Notes: a model not told the origin generated them from the letters alone. DNA of 64,000 nucleotides from Lethocerus indicus (GCA_019843655.1 JACDQD010000006.1:7804034-7868033); one strand, 5' to 3'; positions 22,612 through 32,238 are shown, numbered from the stretch's first letter. Numbers and translations: made by a program.

Positions 22612-23280
22612 CTGTAGTATGACATACCAGATATTTAAATCTGTTGTTGGATAAATGTAGAGTACCGAATATGTAATATTATTATTATTATTTATAACAT
22701 AGTGTTCAAAAATGACCCAGTTAAAGTATAATTACAAAATATATTTTAAACTCATAATAAAAAATTAAATAATAATAAATTTCTGTTAATCATACTACAA
22801 CAGTTGATAGTACTGAAATACCTACATTAAACTAAAACTTTTTTTCTTAAGTTTTATTGAACCAAGGCAAACTGAGCGCATTTGACTTCATGGAATTTAT
22901 ATTAATTGGTCTATAACCTAAATCTATATTGTAACATATATTACTGTCATTTTACATGAAATAATTGAATGCCTGTTTACAAAGCGTGGTTAATTGTTAT
23001 TGACTCACCAATTCTATCATAAAAACAATGTAAATGCCGAGTTATAATTTTATTTATTCCAAAGTAATGACACTGATTTTGTATTTATAAGGGAACTATG
23101 TTAATACTCTTTATATTAATTATTTGGGAAATGTTTGAACAGTATTACATTTTGGATGCTGATTTCATACTCAGAGCTTGTTGAGCATTAGCAACCAGAT
23201 TAAAATTAATCTTACCCACATATTTAAAATACTTAGCAGTTTTAATATAATCAAGTCATTGGCCCAATAAATATTTTTAC
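22612..23280 (-). other. Intron between 6.10 and 6.11
   Basis: 669 nt of AT-rich spacer, nothing further recognised. Confidence 0.6.
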
Positions 23281-23404
23281 CTGAATGATGGCAGTGGGTA
23301 CCCTTGAGCTGGACACAATAATGCAAAACTGTGACCCGCCTGCTTAATGAACCATATCAACTTCGCTTCCAAGGAGAATGCAGGACCTTTACTACCCACA
23401 GGCT
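23281..23404 (-). CDS. Dscam1: Exon 6.10
   Basis: 124 nt, acceptor cgtag|AGCC, donor TTCAG|gtaaaa. It encodes EPVGSKGPAFSLEAKLIW and then FALLCPAQGYPLPSFR. It is a paralogue of 6.20. Confidence 0.95.
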
Positions 23405-23456
23405 CTACGTTAAAATAACAAAAATTTTTTTAGGAATACAAAGGTATGAAACATAC

Positions 23457-23580
23457 CTGAATGATGGGACAGGATATGCTTGGGCCTGACAAAGAATCGC
23501 AAAACCAGAATCGACTCGACGTTGGAATGAACTACTCTGTAAATCCGTAGAAAATGTTGGACCCTTTGCACTGACTGGTT
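23457..23580 (-). CDS. Dscam1: Exon 6.9
   Basis: 124 nt, acceptor tacag|AACC, donor TTCAG|gtatgt. It encodes EPVSAKGPTFSTDLQSSS and then FAILCQAQAYPVPSFR. It lies 52 nt from 6.10. Its dead counterpart beside 6.20 is at 17975-18060. Confidence 0.95.
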
Positions 23581-23657
23581 CTGTATGATTAAACCAAATA
23601 TCCAAGCCAATAACCTCAATTTAGAAATAAACAATAGTAGGGGTTAGAAATATATAC

Positions 23658-23752
23658 CTGAAGTTGGGAATGGGATTAACAGCACCTGACAGAAGCCACT
23701 GTAAGACTTTTCATTCAGAAATGATATGAGTTTAGTAGCAACTATTCTTGTT
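23658..23752 (-). pseudogene. Dead exon 6 relic A0
   Basis: The 3' end still reads PIPNF with a usable-looking donor (TTCAG|gtatat), but the Cys codon region now reads LLSGAVNP, internal bases are lost and the acceptor has decayed (TGTT for GGTT). It is homologous to the relics at 24082 and 25082. Confidence 0.75.
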
Positions 23753-23874
23753 CTATTAGCTATTAAAATTAAAAAACTGATTTATCTACCTACTATTCTT
23801 GTCCAAAAATATTATGCACATTAAAATGGATACAAATAATTCATTTTGGTACTCATAATGACATTATGACTAAC

Positions 23875-23998
23875 CTGAAAACTGGAACAGGAAAACCCTG
23901 AGATGGGCAAAGTAATGTCACACTGACAGCAACTGAACTATCAACTGTCCTACTTTTATCCCCAGTAGTTAATTTTGGTCTTACACTTCCTTCTGGCA
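23875..23998 (-). CDS. Dscam1: Exon 6.8, Val start
   Basis: 124 nt, acceptor tttag|TGCC, donor TTCAG|gttagt. The junction codon G|TG gives Val where almost all variants give Glu or Asp: VPEGSVRPKLTTGDKSRT, then VTLLCPSQGFPVPVFR. It is almost identical to 6.7 and 6.6. Confidence 0.95.
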
Positions 23999-24081
23999 CT
24001 AAAGTTCATGAATATTAAGTTTTGGATGTGTCATTTACAATTACCAAAAGCTATAATATACAAAATCTGACAGATTTATAC

Positions 24082-24188
24082 CTGAAGTTGGGAATGGGAT
24101 AAACTGCATCCGACAGAAATTATGATGATTTGATGTAACGAATGATCTTATTTGGTGTTACAAGTTATCCGTGATCAACTAACTGTTT
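24082..24188 (-). pseudogene. Dead exon 6 relic A1
   Basis: The donor side reads cctgaagttgggaatggga on the + strand. The internal frame is broken and the 5' end is eroded (GTTT in place of GGTT). It lies just downstream of 6.8's acceptor side, in the same module position as the relic at 25082. Confidence 0.75.
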
Positions 24189-24534
24189 ATACATAATTCA
24201 AAATATATTACCAATGCAAGATATAAGTCACAGATGATAGATGTTAGAGGGAATGTAATGTAAATGCACTGGACCTAGGTGAGATGGTGGCAGACCAAAT
24301 TTTCCTTAATTACAAATTTCAAACAATTATAAGAGTGGAGCTCACTAACTCCAGTCTACTCATTAGATTAAAGAATTATTGTAATTGTATACTGCAATAA
24401 ATAACTAGGAGCACATAATTGAAATTCTTGAATAACTTCCAGTTGGTATTTATGCAGCATTGAAACTAATAACCTTAATACAGAATACAATAATAACCTT
24501 TATTAAAGAATATGAGAATTAAAGAACACTAAAA

Positions 24535-24640
24535 TGAAATGAAAAACCCTTGAAATCAGCAAAGCCGCATGATAGAATGATAAACTCTCTTCATATAATC
24601 AGTGGAGTTCCTGAATTTAATTTTTGGACTTATTGTAATG
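24535..24640 (-). pseudogene. Dead exon 6 relic B1
   Basis: The + strand pieces aaaaacccttgaa, cagcaaagc, gagttcctgaatttaattt and ttggacttat line up in order with the live exons 6.6-6.8. The donor, frame and acceptor are lost. Confidence 0.55.
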
Positions 24641-24876
24641 TAAAAAACTAATAAATAAGCAATAATTTATATTAAAAAGAAATCATTGAAAATGGAACAT
24701 GGATGAACTGCACCATAAGGAAGTAATTACCATAAAAAAATAATTACATCTCCAGAATAAATAATCGTTTGTAAATTTAGTTGCTGATATTCAGTAAAAA
24801 TGTTGCAGGTTCCATGAAAAAGAATGCAATTTTCTTGGACATTACTGGACGTAATCATAAAATCTCAGTGACTAAC

Positions 24877-25000
24877 CTGAACATCGGAACAGGAAAACCT
24901 TGAGATGGGCAAAGCAATGTCATACTGACATCAATTGAACTGTCAAATGTCCTAATTTTATCCCCAGTAGTTAATTTTGGCCTTACACTTCCTTCTGGCA
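24877..25000 (-). CDS. Dscam1: Exon 6.7, Val start
   Basis: 124 nt, acceptor tttag|TGCC, donor TTCAG|gttagt. It encodes VPEGSVRPKLTTGDKIRTF and then MTLLCPSQGFPVPMFR. It differs from 6.8 at few positions and is part of a tandem module about 1 kb long. Confidence 0.95.
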
Positions 25001-25081
25001 CTAAATGTCATGAATATTAAGTTTTGGGTGTAATTCACAGATGTTGAAAATTATGATAAACTAGATATGATAAATTTATAC

Positions 25082-25191
25082 CTGAAGTTGGGAATGGGAT
25101 TGAACTGCATCAGACAGATGTTATATTGATTAAATTTTAAGAATTATCTTATATGATATAACCACCATTATCCATAATCAACTAACTGGTT
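25082..25191 (-). pseudogene. Dead exon 6 relic A2
   Basis: Same donor-side sequence as relics A0 and A1, and still GGTT at the former acceptor boundary, but 110 nt long with a broken frame and no Cys codon. Confidence 0.75.
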
Positions 25192-25314
25192 ATACTCAAT
25201 TCAAAGTCACTACTACCATTTACAAATTGAAGCAAATAACATAACTATTCCAAATTACAATCATGAAAAATAAATATTACTCAAGAATAGAACTTAAAAA
25301 AAGGTAGAGTATAT

Positions 25315-25385
25315 AGACCTTAGTACTGATTAACTGTCCTTATATGGTCTACAGAGTTCTAAATTAAATTGTTGGACTTATACAT
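25315..25385 (-). pseudogene. Dead exon 6 relic B2 (partial)
   Basis: The + strand aactgtcc ... gagttctaaattaaattgtt ggactta corresponds to the 5' half of the 6.6-6.8 type and to relic B1. The donor half is gone. Confidence 0.45.
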
Positions 25386-25781
25386 AAAATAGAAAAAAAT
25401 TTCTGAACCAGCAATTCGGATGAAGTACACAATAAAGGAATCACATTACAAAAGAAATTAAATAAAACCAATAGGTATCATATTTTTTTCAATCTCCTGT
25501 CTCTTCTCACTGTTTAAATCATTTGCTAAAGCAAAAGAGAGGAAACTGAAGATAGAAAAAAAAATAGTATTTCAAACTTTGCAGACTACATAACAGGTAT
25601 TCCAAACTAACAAAATAGATATTATGGATTACAACTGGAATCCTTATGAGAAAATAATTTACTGCTGCAGAACAGGTAATTCAATTCATTTACTTGACTA
25701 CTATCACTCAATAAAAATGTTGCAGATAGAAAAAAATCAATTTTGACATCTGAATGTAATCATAAGGATTCAATGACTAAC

Positions 25782-25905
25782 CTGAACATTGGAACAGGAA
25801 AACCTTGAGATGGGCAAAGCAATGTCACACTCAGAGCAACTGAACTGTCAAATGTCCTACTCTTATCTCCAGTTGGAAATTTTGGTCTTACACTTCCTTC
25901 TGGCT
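25782..25905 (-). CDS. Dscam1: Exon 6.6
   Basis: 124 nt, acceptor tctag|AGCC, donor TTCAG|gttagt. It encodes EPEGSVRPKFPTGDKSRTF and then VTLLCPSQGFPVPMFR. It keeps the acidic start that 6.7 and 6.8 lost. Confidence 0.95.
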
Positions 25906-25969
25906 CTAGATTTTATGAATATTAAGGTTTGGGTTTGTTATTATATATAGATCCTTGGGTGATTATTAC

Positions 25970-26030
25970 CTGAATGTGTAGGATGGGATTGTCTGCTCTT
26001 AAGTGACAAAAGATATACTGAAACCGAAAT
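25970..26030 (-). pseudogene. Dead exon 6 relic, 3' end only
   Basis: A donor-like TTCAG|gtaata and a PIL remnant remain, cut short by the neighbouring live exon 6.5. Confidence 0.55.
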
Positions 26031-26041
26031 ATTTAACTCAC

Positions 26042-26168
26042 CTGAAGGTAGGAACTGGAAATGACTGCCCGGGACAAATAAAAGTAATACTCTCATCCAT
26101 TGCAATATTCACAAATGTCAAACTTCTGTGCACATTTGGAAACTTTGGCTTTGTTGTTCCAACAGGTT
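26042..26168 (-). CDS. Dscam1: Exon 6.5
   Basis: 127 nt, acceptor actag|AACC, donor TTCAG|gtgagt. It encodes EPVGTTKPKFPNVHRSL and then ITFICPGQSFPVPTFR. Confidence 0.94.
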
Positions 26169-26389
26169 CTAGTCAGAGGATAATTTATTTTTCTTATTTA
26201 CCTTATTTCAGATATGGGGAACTCCTGTGCCGGTGACAAATTCAGACACTCAAAAAAGTATTCTATATCCTTTATTCATTTATCCCGACCAATAGAAAGA
26301 TAAATTAGGATTTTTTTTCATAAAATAAAGTCACAACTTCCACATATTTTACTACAGAAGTATGAGTTCAACCTAAGGTTTTATTTTAC

Positions 26390-26513
26390 CTGAAGTTTGG
26401 AATGGGAAATGCTTGTGCTGGACACTGAAGGGCTAATGGTTTTCCTTGTGTCAATATGAATGTCCTGCTTTTATCAATCATGGGAAATTTAGGACTAGCA
26501 CTCCCCACAGGAT
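26390..26513 (-). CDS. Dscam1: Exon 6.4
   Basis: 124 nt, acceptor tacag|ATCC, donor TTCAG|gtaaaa. It encodes DPVGSASPKFPMIDKSRTF and then LALQCPAQAFPIPNFR. Confidence 0.95.
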
Positions 26514-26739
26514 CTGTACATTTATTTACTAATTAATGACAGTATTCTAATAACATTATCTTGGGCAATGTAATCACTACCTGGAAGTTGGATAATTACA
26601 ATGCCTTAAAACAAAGGAGGATTAATTCAATCCATATCCAAAAAAATAGGATATTTAGTTATAAGAATATTTGAACAACCTATTGTTATGAATTTATGGA
26701 ATGATCATTGCTAGATGAAACACTGTCAGTTCACATCAC

Positions 26740-26863
26740 CTGAATGAAGGAAGGGGAAATGCTTGTGCTGGACACAATAGAGCGATGCCCACATCTTGAA
26801 ATGCAATAAAACCATGCGTGTTGTCCTTAGTTGCAAATTTAGGGCCTGTACTTCCAACTGGTT
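26740..26863 (-). CDS. Dscam1: Exon 6.3
   Basis: 124 nt, acceptor gttaag|AACC (AAG rather than CAG or TAG), donor TTCAG|gtgatg. It encodes EPVGSTGPKFATKDNTHGF and then IALLCPAQAFPLPSFR. Confidence 0.94.
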
Positions 26864-27662
26864 CTTAACAACCAATCATAAGTATTATGTTTTGGTCTTA
26901 AATAATTGAGTTCTGTAGATTCAACGCAATGTAATTGTAATACAATTAGAATAGGCATATTAGGTCATTGATCAGTAACATATTGATCATAATTTATGGT
27001 AGACATGTAGAATATTTTGAAATCAATTTCTTCTTAGAGAAATAATAATCTTTTTTTATGGAATAAGTAAGTGAAGAAGCAGATTTACAGCAGATTTTCA
27101 CAAACACCTTTCATGCCTTAGAAGATAAGCCAATAATTAGTTTTCTGACATCAAACACGGTGCAATGTAAAAAGGAAGACAACTGTCTTTGTCATCACGG
27201 AATGATATTATGAGAGTACAATAAACAAATACACATATTGAGTTGAGTTTTCTCAATATTGTAAGAAAGGTCGTTTATCCACAAGTTCCATGTTAAATAC
27301 TGTGTTCACTTAAATATGGACAATATGGGTACTCCATGCACTTAACTATGAACAGATTTAAGTAATTAATTATAACTAAGATTCAGATATAACAAACCAA
27401 CAAATAACTGACTGAGAAATTTAAAAATAATAGATCAATAAAAACTCATGAATAAAACTTTCCAAGTAATAATTATTTACAAAAACGAAAAAAACGAGTG
27501 AAAGCACTCCTCAATGAGCACCCCTATATGGGGTAGAGCATCCCTATAAAAATAGCACTGATTTCATTGGCAATTACTTTCCAGCTCCATATAGCCACTG
27601 ATGGTTACACAGCACGCATATTAATATGCAAGAAGCGATTTGCTTTTATCCAAGCAGTTTAC
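26864..27662 (-). other. Intron between 6.2 and 6.3
   Basis: 799 nt spacer with no exon copy. A CCCC/GGGG mini-hairpin (ccctatatggggt, near 27523) is the only local structure noted. Confidence 0.6.
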
Positions 27663-27786
27663 CTATAAGTTGGAACAGGAAAGCCTTGACCAGGGCAGAG
27701 CATTGTTACTGGTAAACTTTCAATAGATCTGAATCCACGACTGTCGTCCATAGTTGGAAACTTTGGAGTAGTACTCCCAACTGGGT
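27663..27786 (-). CDS. Dscam1: Exon 6.2
   Basis: 124 nt, acceptor ttaaag|ACCC, donor TATAG|gtaaac. It encodes DPVGSTTPKFPTMDDSRGF and then VTMLCPGQGFPVPTYR. Tyr replaces Phe before the junction Arg. Confidence 0.94.
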
Positions 27787-28116
27787 CTTTAAAAAAATAT
27801 TATATTCACTACAAAATCAGTTAGTGGAGTTAATAGTGCGTTGTTTAATATTGTAAGGAGTTAATATTAAATTAAGAAGAAGAAGATAATAATTAAATAT
27901 GTCACTCATGGTCTCCATTGGTGTCTGGAAAGAACTGCATTACCGTGAAATACCCCAGATAATAACAAATGAAGAAAGAGAGCAGAGGAAATACAAATTA
28001 CCTATTATAATTAGTATTCATGTGCTGATTTCAATTTGTTTGTGCGTATTTGTAACGTACATATAACACTGTGCCCTGAGAAACTGTTTCACCAGTCCCG
28101 AATAAATGGAAATTAC
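27787..28116 (-). other. Intron between 6.1 and 6.2
   Basis: 330 nt, nothing recognised apart from splice sites. Confidence 0.6.
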
Positions 28117-28240
28117 CTGAAGGATGGAACAGGGAACCCCTGGGCTGGACACTGCATGGCAAAACTGAATCCTTGATGAGAGATAAAACCATGTGAATTC
28201 CCAACAGTGGAAAACTTGGGCACTGAGCTTCCAACAGGGT
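28117..28240 (-). CDS. Dscam1: Exon 6.1 (first exon 6 variant)
   Basis: 124 nt, acceptor gctaag|ACCC, donor TTCAG|gtaatt. It encodes DPVGSSVPKFSTVGNSHGF and then FAMQCPAQGFPVPSFR. It lies about 1.96 kb after exon 5. It is closest to 6.3 (HGF) and 6.2 (PKF). Confidence 0.95.
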
Positions 28241-28943
28241 CTTAGCAGGGAAAACTTAGTTAGCTTGACTTAACCGACATTAACAGATAGAGATACACTA
28301 CATAAGGAATTACCACCCTAAGGGAGCACATTGAAACAGTTTCCCAACTTTTCATATGTATGTCAGATTTACATAATTGTATAGAATGGGATTTGATCAA
28401 ACAATATTTATTTCACTATTTTATGAACAAATATTCTAATTTTTTTCTTATTTCAAAATAATTATATCATTTAAATATGCAACTTCTATTGAAGTAGAAA
28501 AGTTCTCATAAGTATTCTCCATTATGTATCAAGAATTTCCCAAAATAATCTGTCTCCATTTGCTACATGTCCATTCACATTTCATACTGTACCTGACTAG
28601 TGCTTTATTCTTTTTAATATTTACATAGCTATCTTTTAAAATTGCAATAAAAACCACAACTCATCACTCTAATACCTTTCTGGCACCAACCAATGTGTAT
28701 TCAAATGTAAGGTTGGATTTCAATTTAACATTCCTTTGACTTCAGTTTGGTGTGAAATTATAACATTGACACAAACTGGTTGACAGAACTAAAAATAACA
28801 GACAACATTGTTTGGTAATGAAAAGCCAAAAAATCAGTTTTCGTTAACAGAATACATCAATAGCACTCCTTGTTAACTTACCTTCCTCAATAAATACTGA
28901 GTCAGACAAAATATTTTAAATTTAAAAAATAATTTTGAAAAAT

Positions 28944-28984
28944 TTTGTCATCCGGCAGCAGGGGTACCCTATCCCAACATTCAG
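28944..28984 (+). pseudogene. Inverted exon 6 3'-end fragment (antisense to the gene)
   Basis: On the + strand, opposite to all other exons, the sequence reads VIRQQGYPIPTF and then CAG|gc, matching the 3' end of exon 6 variants (LLCQAQGYPIPTFR). Its reverse complement CCTGAATGTTGGGATAGGG matches 6.23 at 18 of 19 bases. In the pre-mRNA it would be complementary to exon 6 donors. No 5' half is visible. Confidence 0.7.
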
Positions 28985-28999
28985 GCTTATGCTCATTAC

Positions 29000-29108
29000 A
29001 AAAAATGTTTCAACATTTTATTTCTTAAAATCTCAAGAACATCACAAAACAACACATGATGACTTTTTTTTTATCATGAGATTAAATTATAATGTTGAAA
29101 CATTTTTT
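29000..29108. repeat. Inverted repeat, 18-bp perfect arms
   Basis: Arms 29000-29017 (AAAAAATGTTTCAACATT) and 29091-29108 are exact reverse complements around a 73-nt loop. The loop itself has a CATGAT/ATCATG mini-stem. It begins 16 bases after the inverted exon 6 fragment. Confidence 0.9.
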
Positions 29109-29469
29109 CTAAAATATAACTCAATTCATTTTAAAACTATTAATTATTTAAGCTATTATTAGTTCAATTTTGTTACTATAACTAAAATATTTTTTAATTG
29201 TATATAGTAGCTCATAAGTGAAAAAGAAATGAATGTGACAAATTGATAAAATGATACAAGTGAGATAACAAAATAATACCAAGTAATGAACTACCTTGAT
29301 TTGGTTTAATATAAAATATTTAAATGTATCCATAAAAATAATGACATAGCATAAATATGAATCTTAAATGTAATACTTTTCTTTATTAATAATTTCCTAG
29401 TAGTCTTCTCTAGGCAACACAATTAATAAATACATTTCATTATTCATAAAGAAAATATGTTAATGATTT

Positions 29470-29508
29470 TATATATATGTATATATATATATATATATAT
29501 ACATATAA
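29470..29508. repeat. (TA)n microsatellite
   Basis: TA/TG alternating tract of about 40 bp in intron 5. Confidence 0.9.
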
Positions 29509-30198
29509 TTAAATATTAACATATTATTGTCAGTTAAAGAAAGACTGATATTTAAAGGTTGAAATTTAAATGTGTTGTTTAAATGATGGCTTTCACCAAC
29601 ATAAATTTAAGAATCTAAAAAATAATTTAGGCAAAACTAATGTTGATAAATTTATTTGGTCATTATATAAATTTGTTACGGGTAATGAGATATCATTTTA
29701 TTGTCTGCAACAATATCTCAATCAAAATTCATTTATTTGAATGAAAATGTGAATTAGCTGCCATAGCTCAAATTTCTTTAATTCATAAAATCATTTTTAG
29801 TTAAAGAGAAAATAACAGATAATGATTTAATAGTCATACTTAATGTAATATACAAATTGAAAATATGAAAATCTTGGACCACATTCAGAAAATCATGTTT
29901 AAAAATAAGAAAAGAATTAGTGTATTATTTTCCATTTGCCATTATAAAGCAATTTATAACAATGTTCATGAACCAGATTTCTCAGTGGTAGCTTGCCAAA
30001 TATGGTATTATTAAATATTATTTTTTCTTTAAAATAAAACAACAAGTTTCTGTACCTACTACTATTCTAGGTACTATTTTACCTATAAGAGAGCCCAAGT
30101 ATTTAACTCAAAGTTTTGCCTATTTATTTTTTCTAAAGAGAATATAGTGATGCCAAGAGAAGACAAAACTAAAACATAGAAGAATTAATGTGACTTAC

Positions 30199-30348
30199 CA
30201 GTGATGACTAATCGACCCTTAGTAGCACTCAATCGTGTTTCCCCAGTAAGCCTGTGTTTGGTTCTGCATTGGTAAGACTTGAAACCATCCTCAGGTCCAA
30301 CATCACGAATGTGCAATTCTCCAGATGGGAGTACCAAGTATTTTCCAT
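30199..30348 (-). CDS. Dscam1: Constitutive exon 5: second half of Ig2
   Basis: 150 nt, acceptor atacag|ATGGAA, donor ATCACTG|gtaagt, phase 1 in and out. It encodes DGKYLVLPSG, then ELHIRDVGPEDGFKSYQC (second Ig2 Cys) and RTKHRLTGETRLSATKG, ending RLVIT. It is almost the Drosophila sequence. It lies between the exon 4 and exon 6 clusters and splices to one member of each. Confidence 0.98.
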
Positions 30349-31376
30349 CTGTATAAAATTTATATTTTAAATTAATTAAATAAATGTATTTTGATAAAAC
30401 ATACTATCATAATAATAAGTAAATTAATCCAACTATAATGTAAACTTTATTGAATAGATGAAGTATAAGATGAACCCAGGATTTTTCTAGATATTGTTAT
30501 TCTTTTGAAGGGTCTGGTTTTTGTGAATAATTCTTTCCTTACATTAAAAATTCAGGACAATAACTTCACTATATGTAAATTATAAAATGAATATGTAAGT
30601 AAAAACCGTTATTTTTTCAATGGAACAAGGTTTTAGGGTACTAGTAGAGTCTATCAAATACCTGAGTGCATCAAATTTGAAATAAACTTAGGTAATGAAT
30701 ACTTTATCATTCATATGAATATGAAATATTTACTTTATTTCTAAATTCTGATTGAAATAAAAATATATTGAATATTATATATCATTGTATTTTTTAAACG
30801 GCTAATGCATTCTAAGTAAAGTATTAATTTTGTATGATTAAAAATATTTAGAAGTTACTTAAAAACTAATAGAAACTACTTTCCAAAGCGAGGGCAATGA
30901 TTAGGGCCAAATTTGACATTTATTTTATTGATTCTGAAGATGTATCACACAGGTTTAGTACTTTATAAATCAAAGAAAAAATTACAGTGGCTCTGCTCTG
31001 CTACAAATGAAGTTGACAAAGAGAAGAGTACAGTTTATACTAAAATACTAAATATAAGATAAATCAATCAGTACACATTAGTTACTAACAACTTAAAATG
31101 TTTTGTAATTACCATACATCAATACTTTCAAGGTGAAATTATATATTTGTAAAATACATCGTCTAAATAAAATTACGTATCACCAGAATATTTGGAAAGT
31201 AGTTTCTCACATAAATTATATCTCACTCACACATTAGTGGGCATTGGAAGGATAATGCTGGGGTAAGGAAGGAATGGAAAAGGAAAAGAATGATAAAAGG
31301 ACTGGCCAAATACTAGCTCGACCTAACAATCGCTCTATTCAATCGAAAAGTCACGGCGTGGGGGGAGTTTAAGTAC
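30349..31376 (-). other. Intron between the exon 4 cluster and exon 5
   Basis: 1.03 kb, AT-rich except for a GC-richer patch at 30881-30921, listed separately. No further exon 4 copy was seen. Confidence 0.65.
30881..30921 (-). promoter_or_regulatory. Candidate RNA docking element for the exon 4 cluster
   Basis: A 41-nt GC-rich island in AT-rich intron. In the transcript it contains GGCCCTAATCATTGCCCTCG. Short + strand segments with the same sequence (hence complementary in the RNA) occur downstream of exons 4.4 (tgccctcg, 36312), 4.14 (ctaatca, 32014) and 4.3 (aaattggcc, 37367). The role is inferred; the matches are short. Confidence 0.3.
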
Positions 31377-31541
31377 CATAGTTTTTGAAGTCAGGAAATA
31401 TCTCTGTGCCGGTGTCTTGAAGCCAAGAGAATACGAAGACGTAGTCGGCCACGAAACTTGGTATGTGACATTTCAAAATGGCAGAATTTCCCCGTAAAAC
31501 GTGTTCGTCCATAACGTTTACGTCGTACCTCTGCGTTACAA
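31377..31541 (-). CDS. Dscam1: Exon 4.16 (last exon 4 variant)
   Basis: 165 nt, acceptor tcccag|TTGTAAC, donor AACTATG|gtactt. It encodes VVTQRYDVNVMDEHVLRGN and then AILKCHIPSFVADYVFVF, with Trp in SWLQDTG. His in EHVLRGN replaces the usual Tyr or Phe. Confidence 0.94.
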
Positions 31542-31722
31542 CTGGGAACACAGTAGAGACTGCGAATTAGAGAATAAAAGGTCTGTTGCTATTTAAACCG
31601 ACCGACGTCACCACGGCGTGATAGAGTCCTGCTTTAAGGGATAAGGGGCCGAATGATGGAAATTACTGGATTCATGGAGGGCCATTCATCCGAAAACCAC
31701 GTGGCATGACTTTATTAGTTAC

Positions 31723-31884
31723 CGTAATTATTCGAGGGCGAAAAAGCGTTCCCTTGTGTATCTTGCCAAGACACGATTTCCAAGTGATCGGATACGAACG
31801 AGGGGAGATTACATTTGAAGACCGCGGCGTTCCCTTTGATCACGAACACGTCGTATACTTGGGCTTCATAATACTGATTCACAA
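31723..31884 (-). CDS. Dscam1: Exon 4.15, divergent
   Basis: 162 nt, acceptor ttgcag|TTGTGAA, donor AATTACG|gtaact. It encodes VVNQYYEAQVYDVFVIKGN and then AVFKCNLPSFVSDHLEIV, with Trp in SWQDTQG. It departs from the family at several otherwise constant sites (KGN for RGN, SDHLEI for ADFVxV) but keeps the Cys, Trp, phase and splice sites. It has no internal Met. Confidence 0.93.
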
Positions 31885-32061
31885 CTGCAACAGTCGTTCA
31901 TGGAATTTTTGTGAATGTCTGTCTTGTCAATGTCGACGGAAGAGTCGACGCAATTTTGATATCGACCAAGTTAAGGAGACGGTGTAACGGTTAGAACGGT
32001 ACGGTGTTGGGATCTAATCAAGTATTCGTACGGGTATAAAAGGAGCTGACCGCAGATTTAC

Positions 32062-32238
32062 CATATCTGGAAGTTCTATCGGAAATTTGCGTCGAATAAA
32101 TTTCCCCGTCGTCCGACACCCATTCTACCACTTGAACGAAATCCGCGACGAAACTAGGAACCAAGCATTTCAGTGTCGCGGAGTTGCCCCTCAGTACGAA
32201 TTCATCGATGACTCTCGTTTGATACAACTGGTGAACCA
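32062..32238 (-). CDS. Dscam1: Exon 4.14 (longest exon 4)
   Basis: 177 nt, acceptor atgcag|TGGTTCA, donor AGATATG|gtaaat. It encodes VVHQLYQTRVIDEFVLRGN and then ATLKCLVPSFVADFVQVV, with Trp in EWVSDDG. The EFVLRGN and LKCLVPSF motifs are shared with 4.13. Confidence 0.94.

Larger units (their letters stand above)
28241..30198 (-). other. Intron 5, leader of the exon 6 cluster
   Basis: 1.96 kb, strongly AT-rich. In other insects this intron holds the exon 6 docking site. It contains an inverted exon 6 fragment (28944-28984), an 18-bp perfect hairpin (29000-29108) and a TA repeat (29470-29508). GC-richer patches also occur at 29968-30005 and 30085-30120. Which patch, if any, is the docking site cannot be settled by eye. 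Confidence 0.6.

Noticed and set aside
26578..26625. Possible exon 6 relic (tacctggaagttggat) between 6.3 and 6.4
   Set aside because: Only about 15 bases resemble the A-type relics and nothing follows, so it is too short to support.
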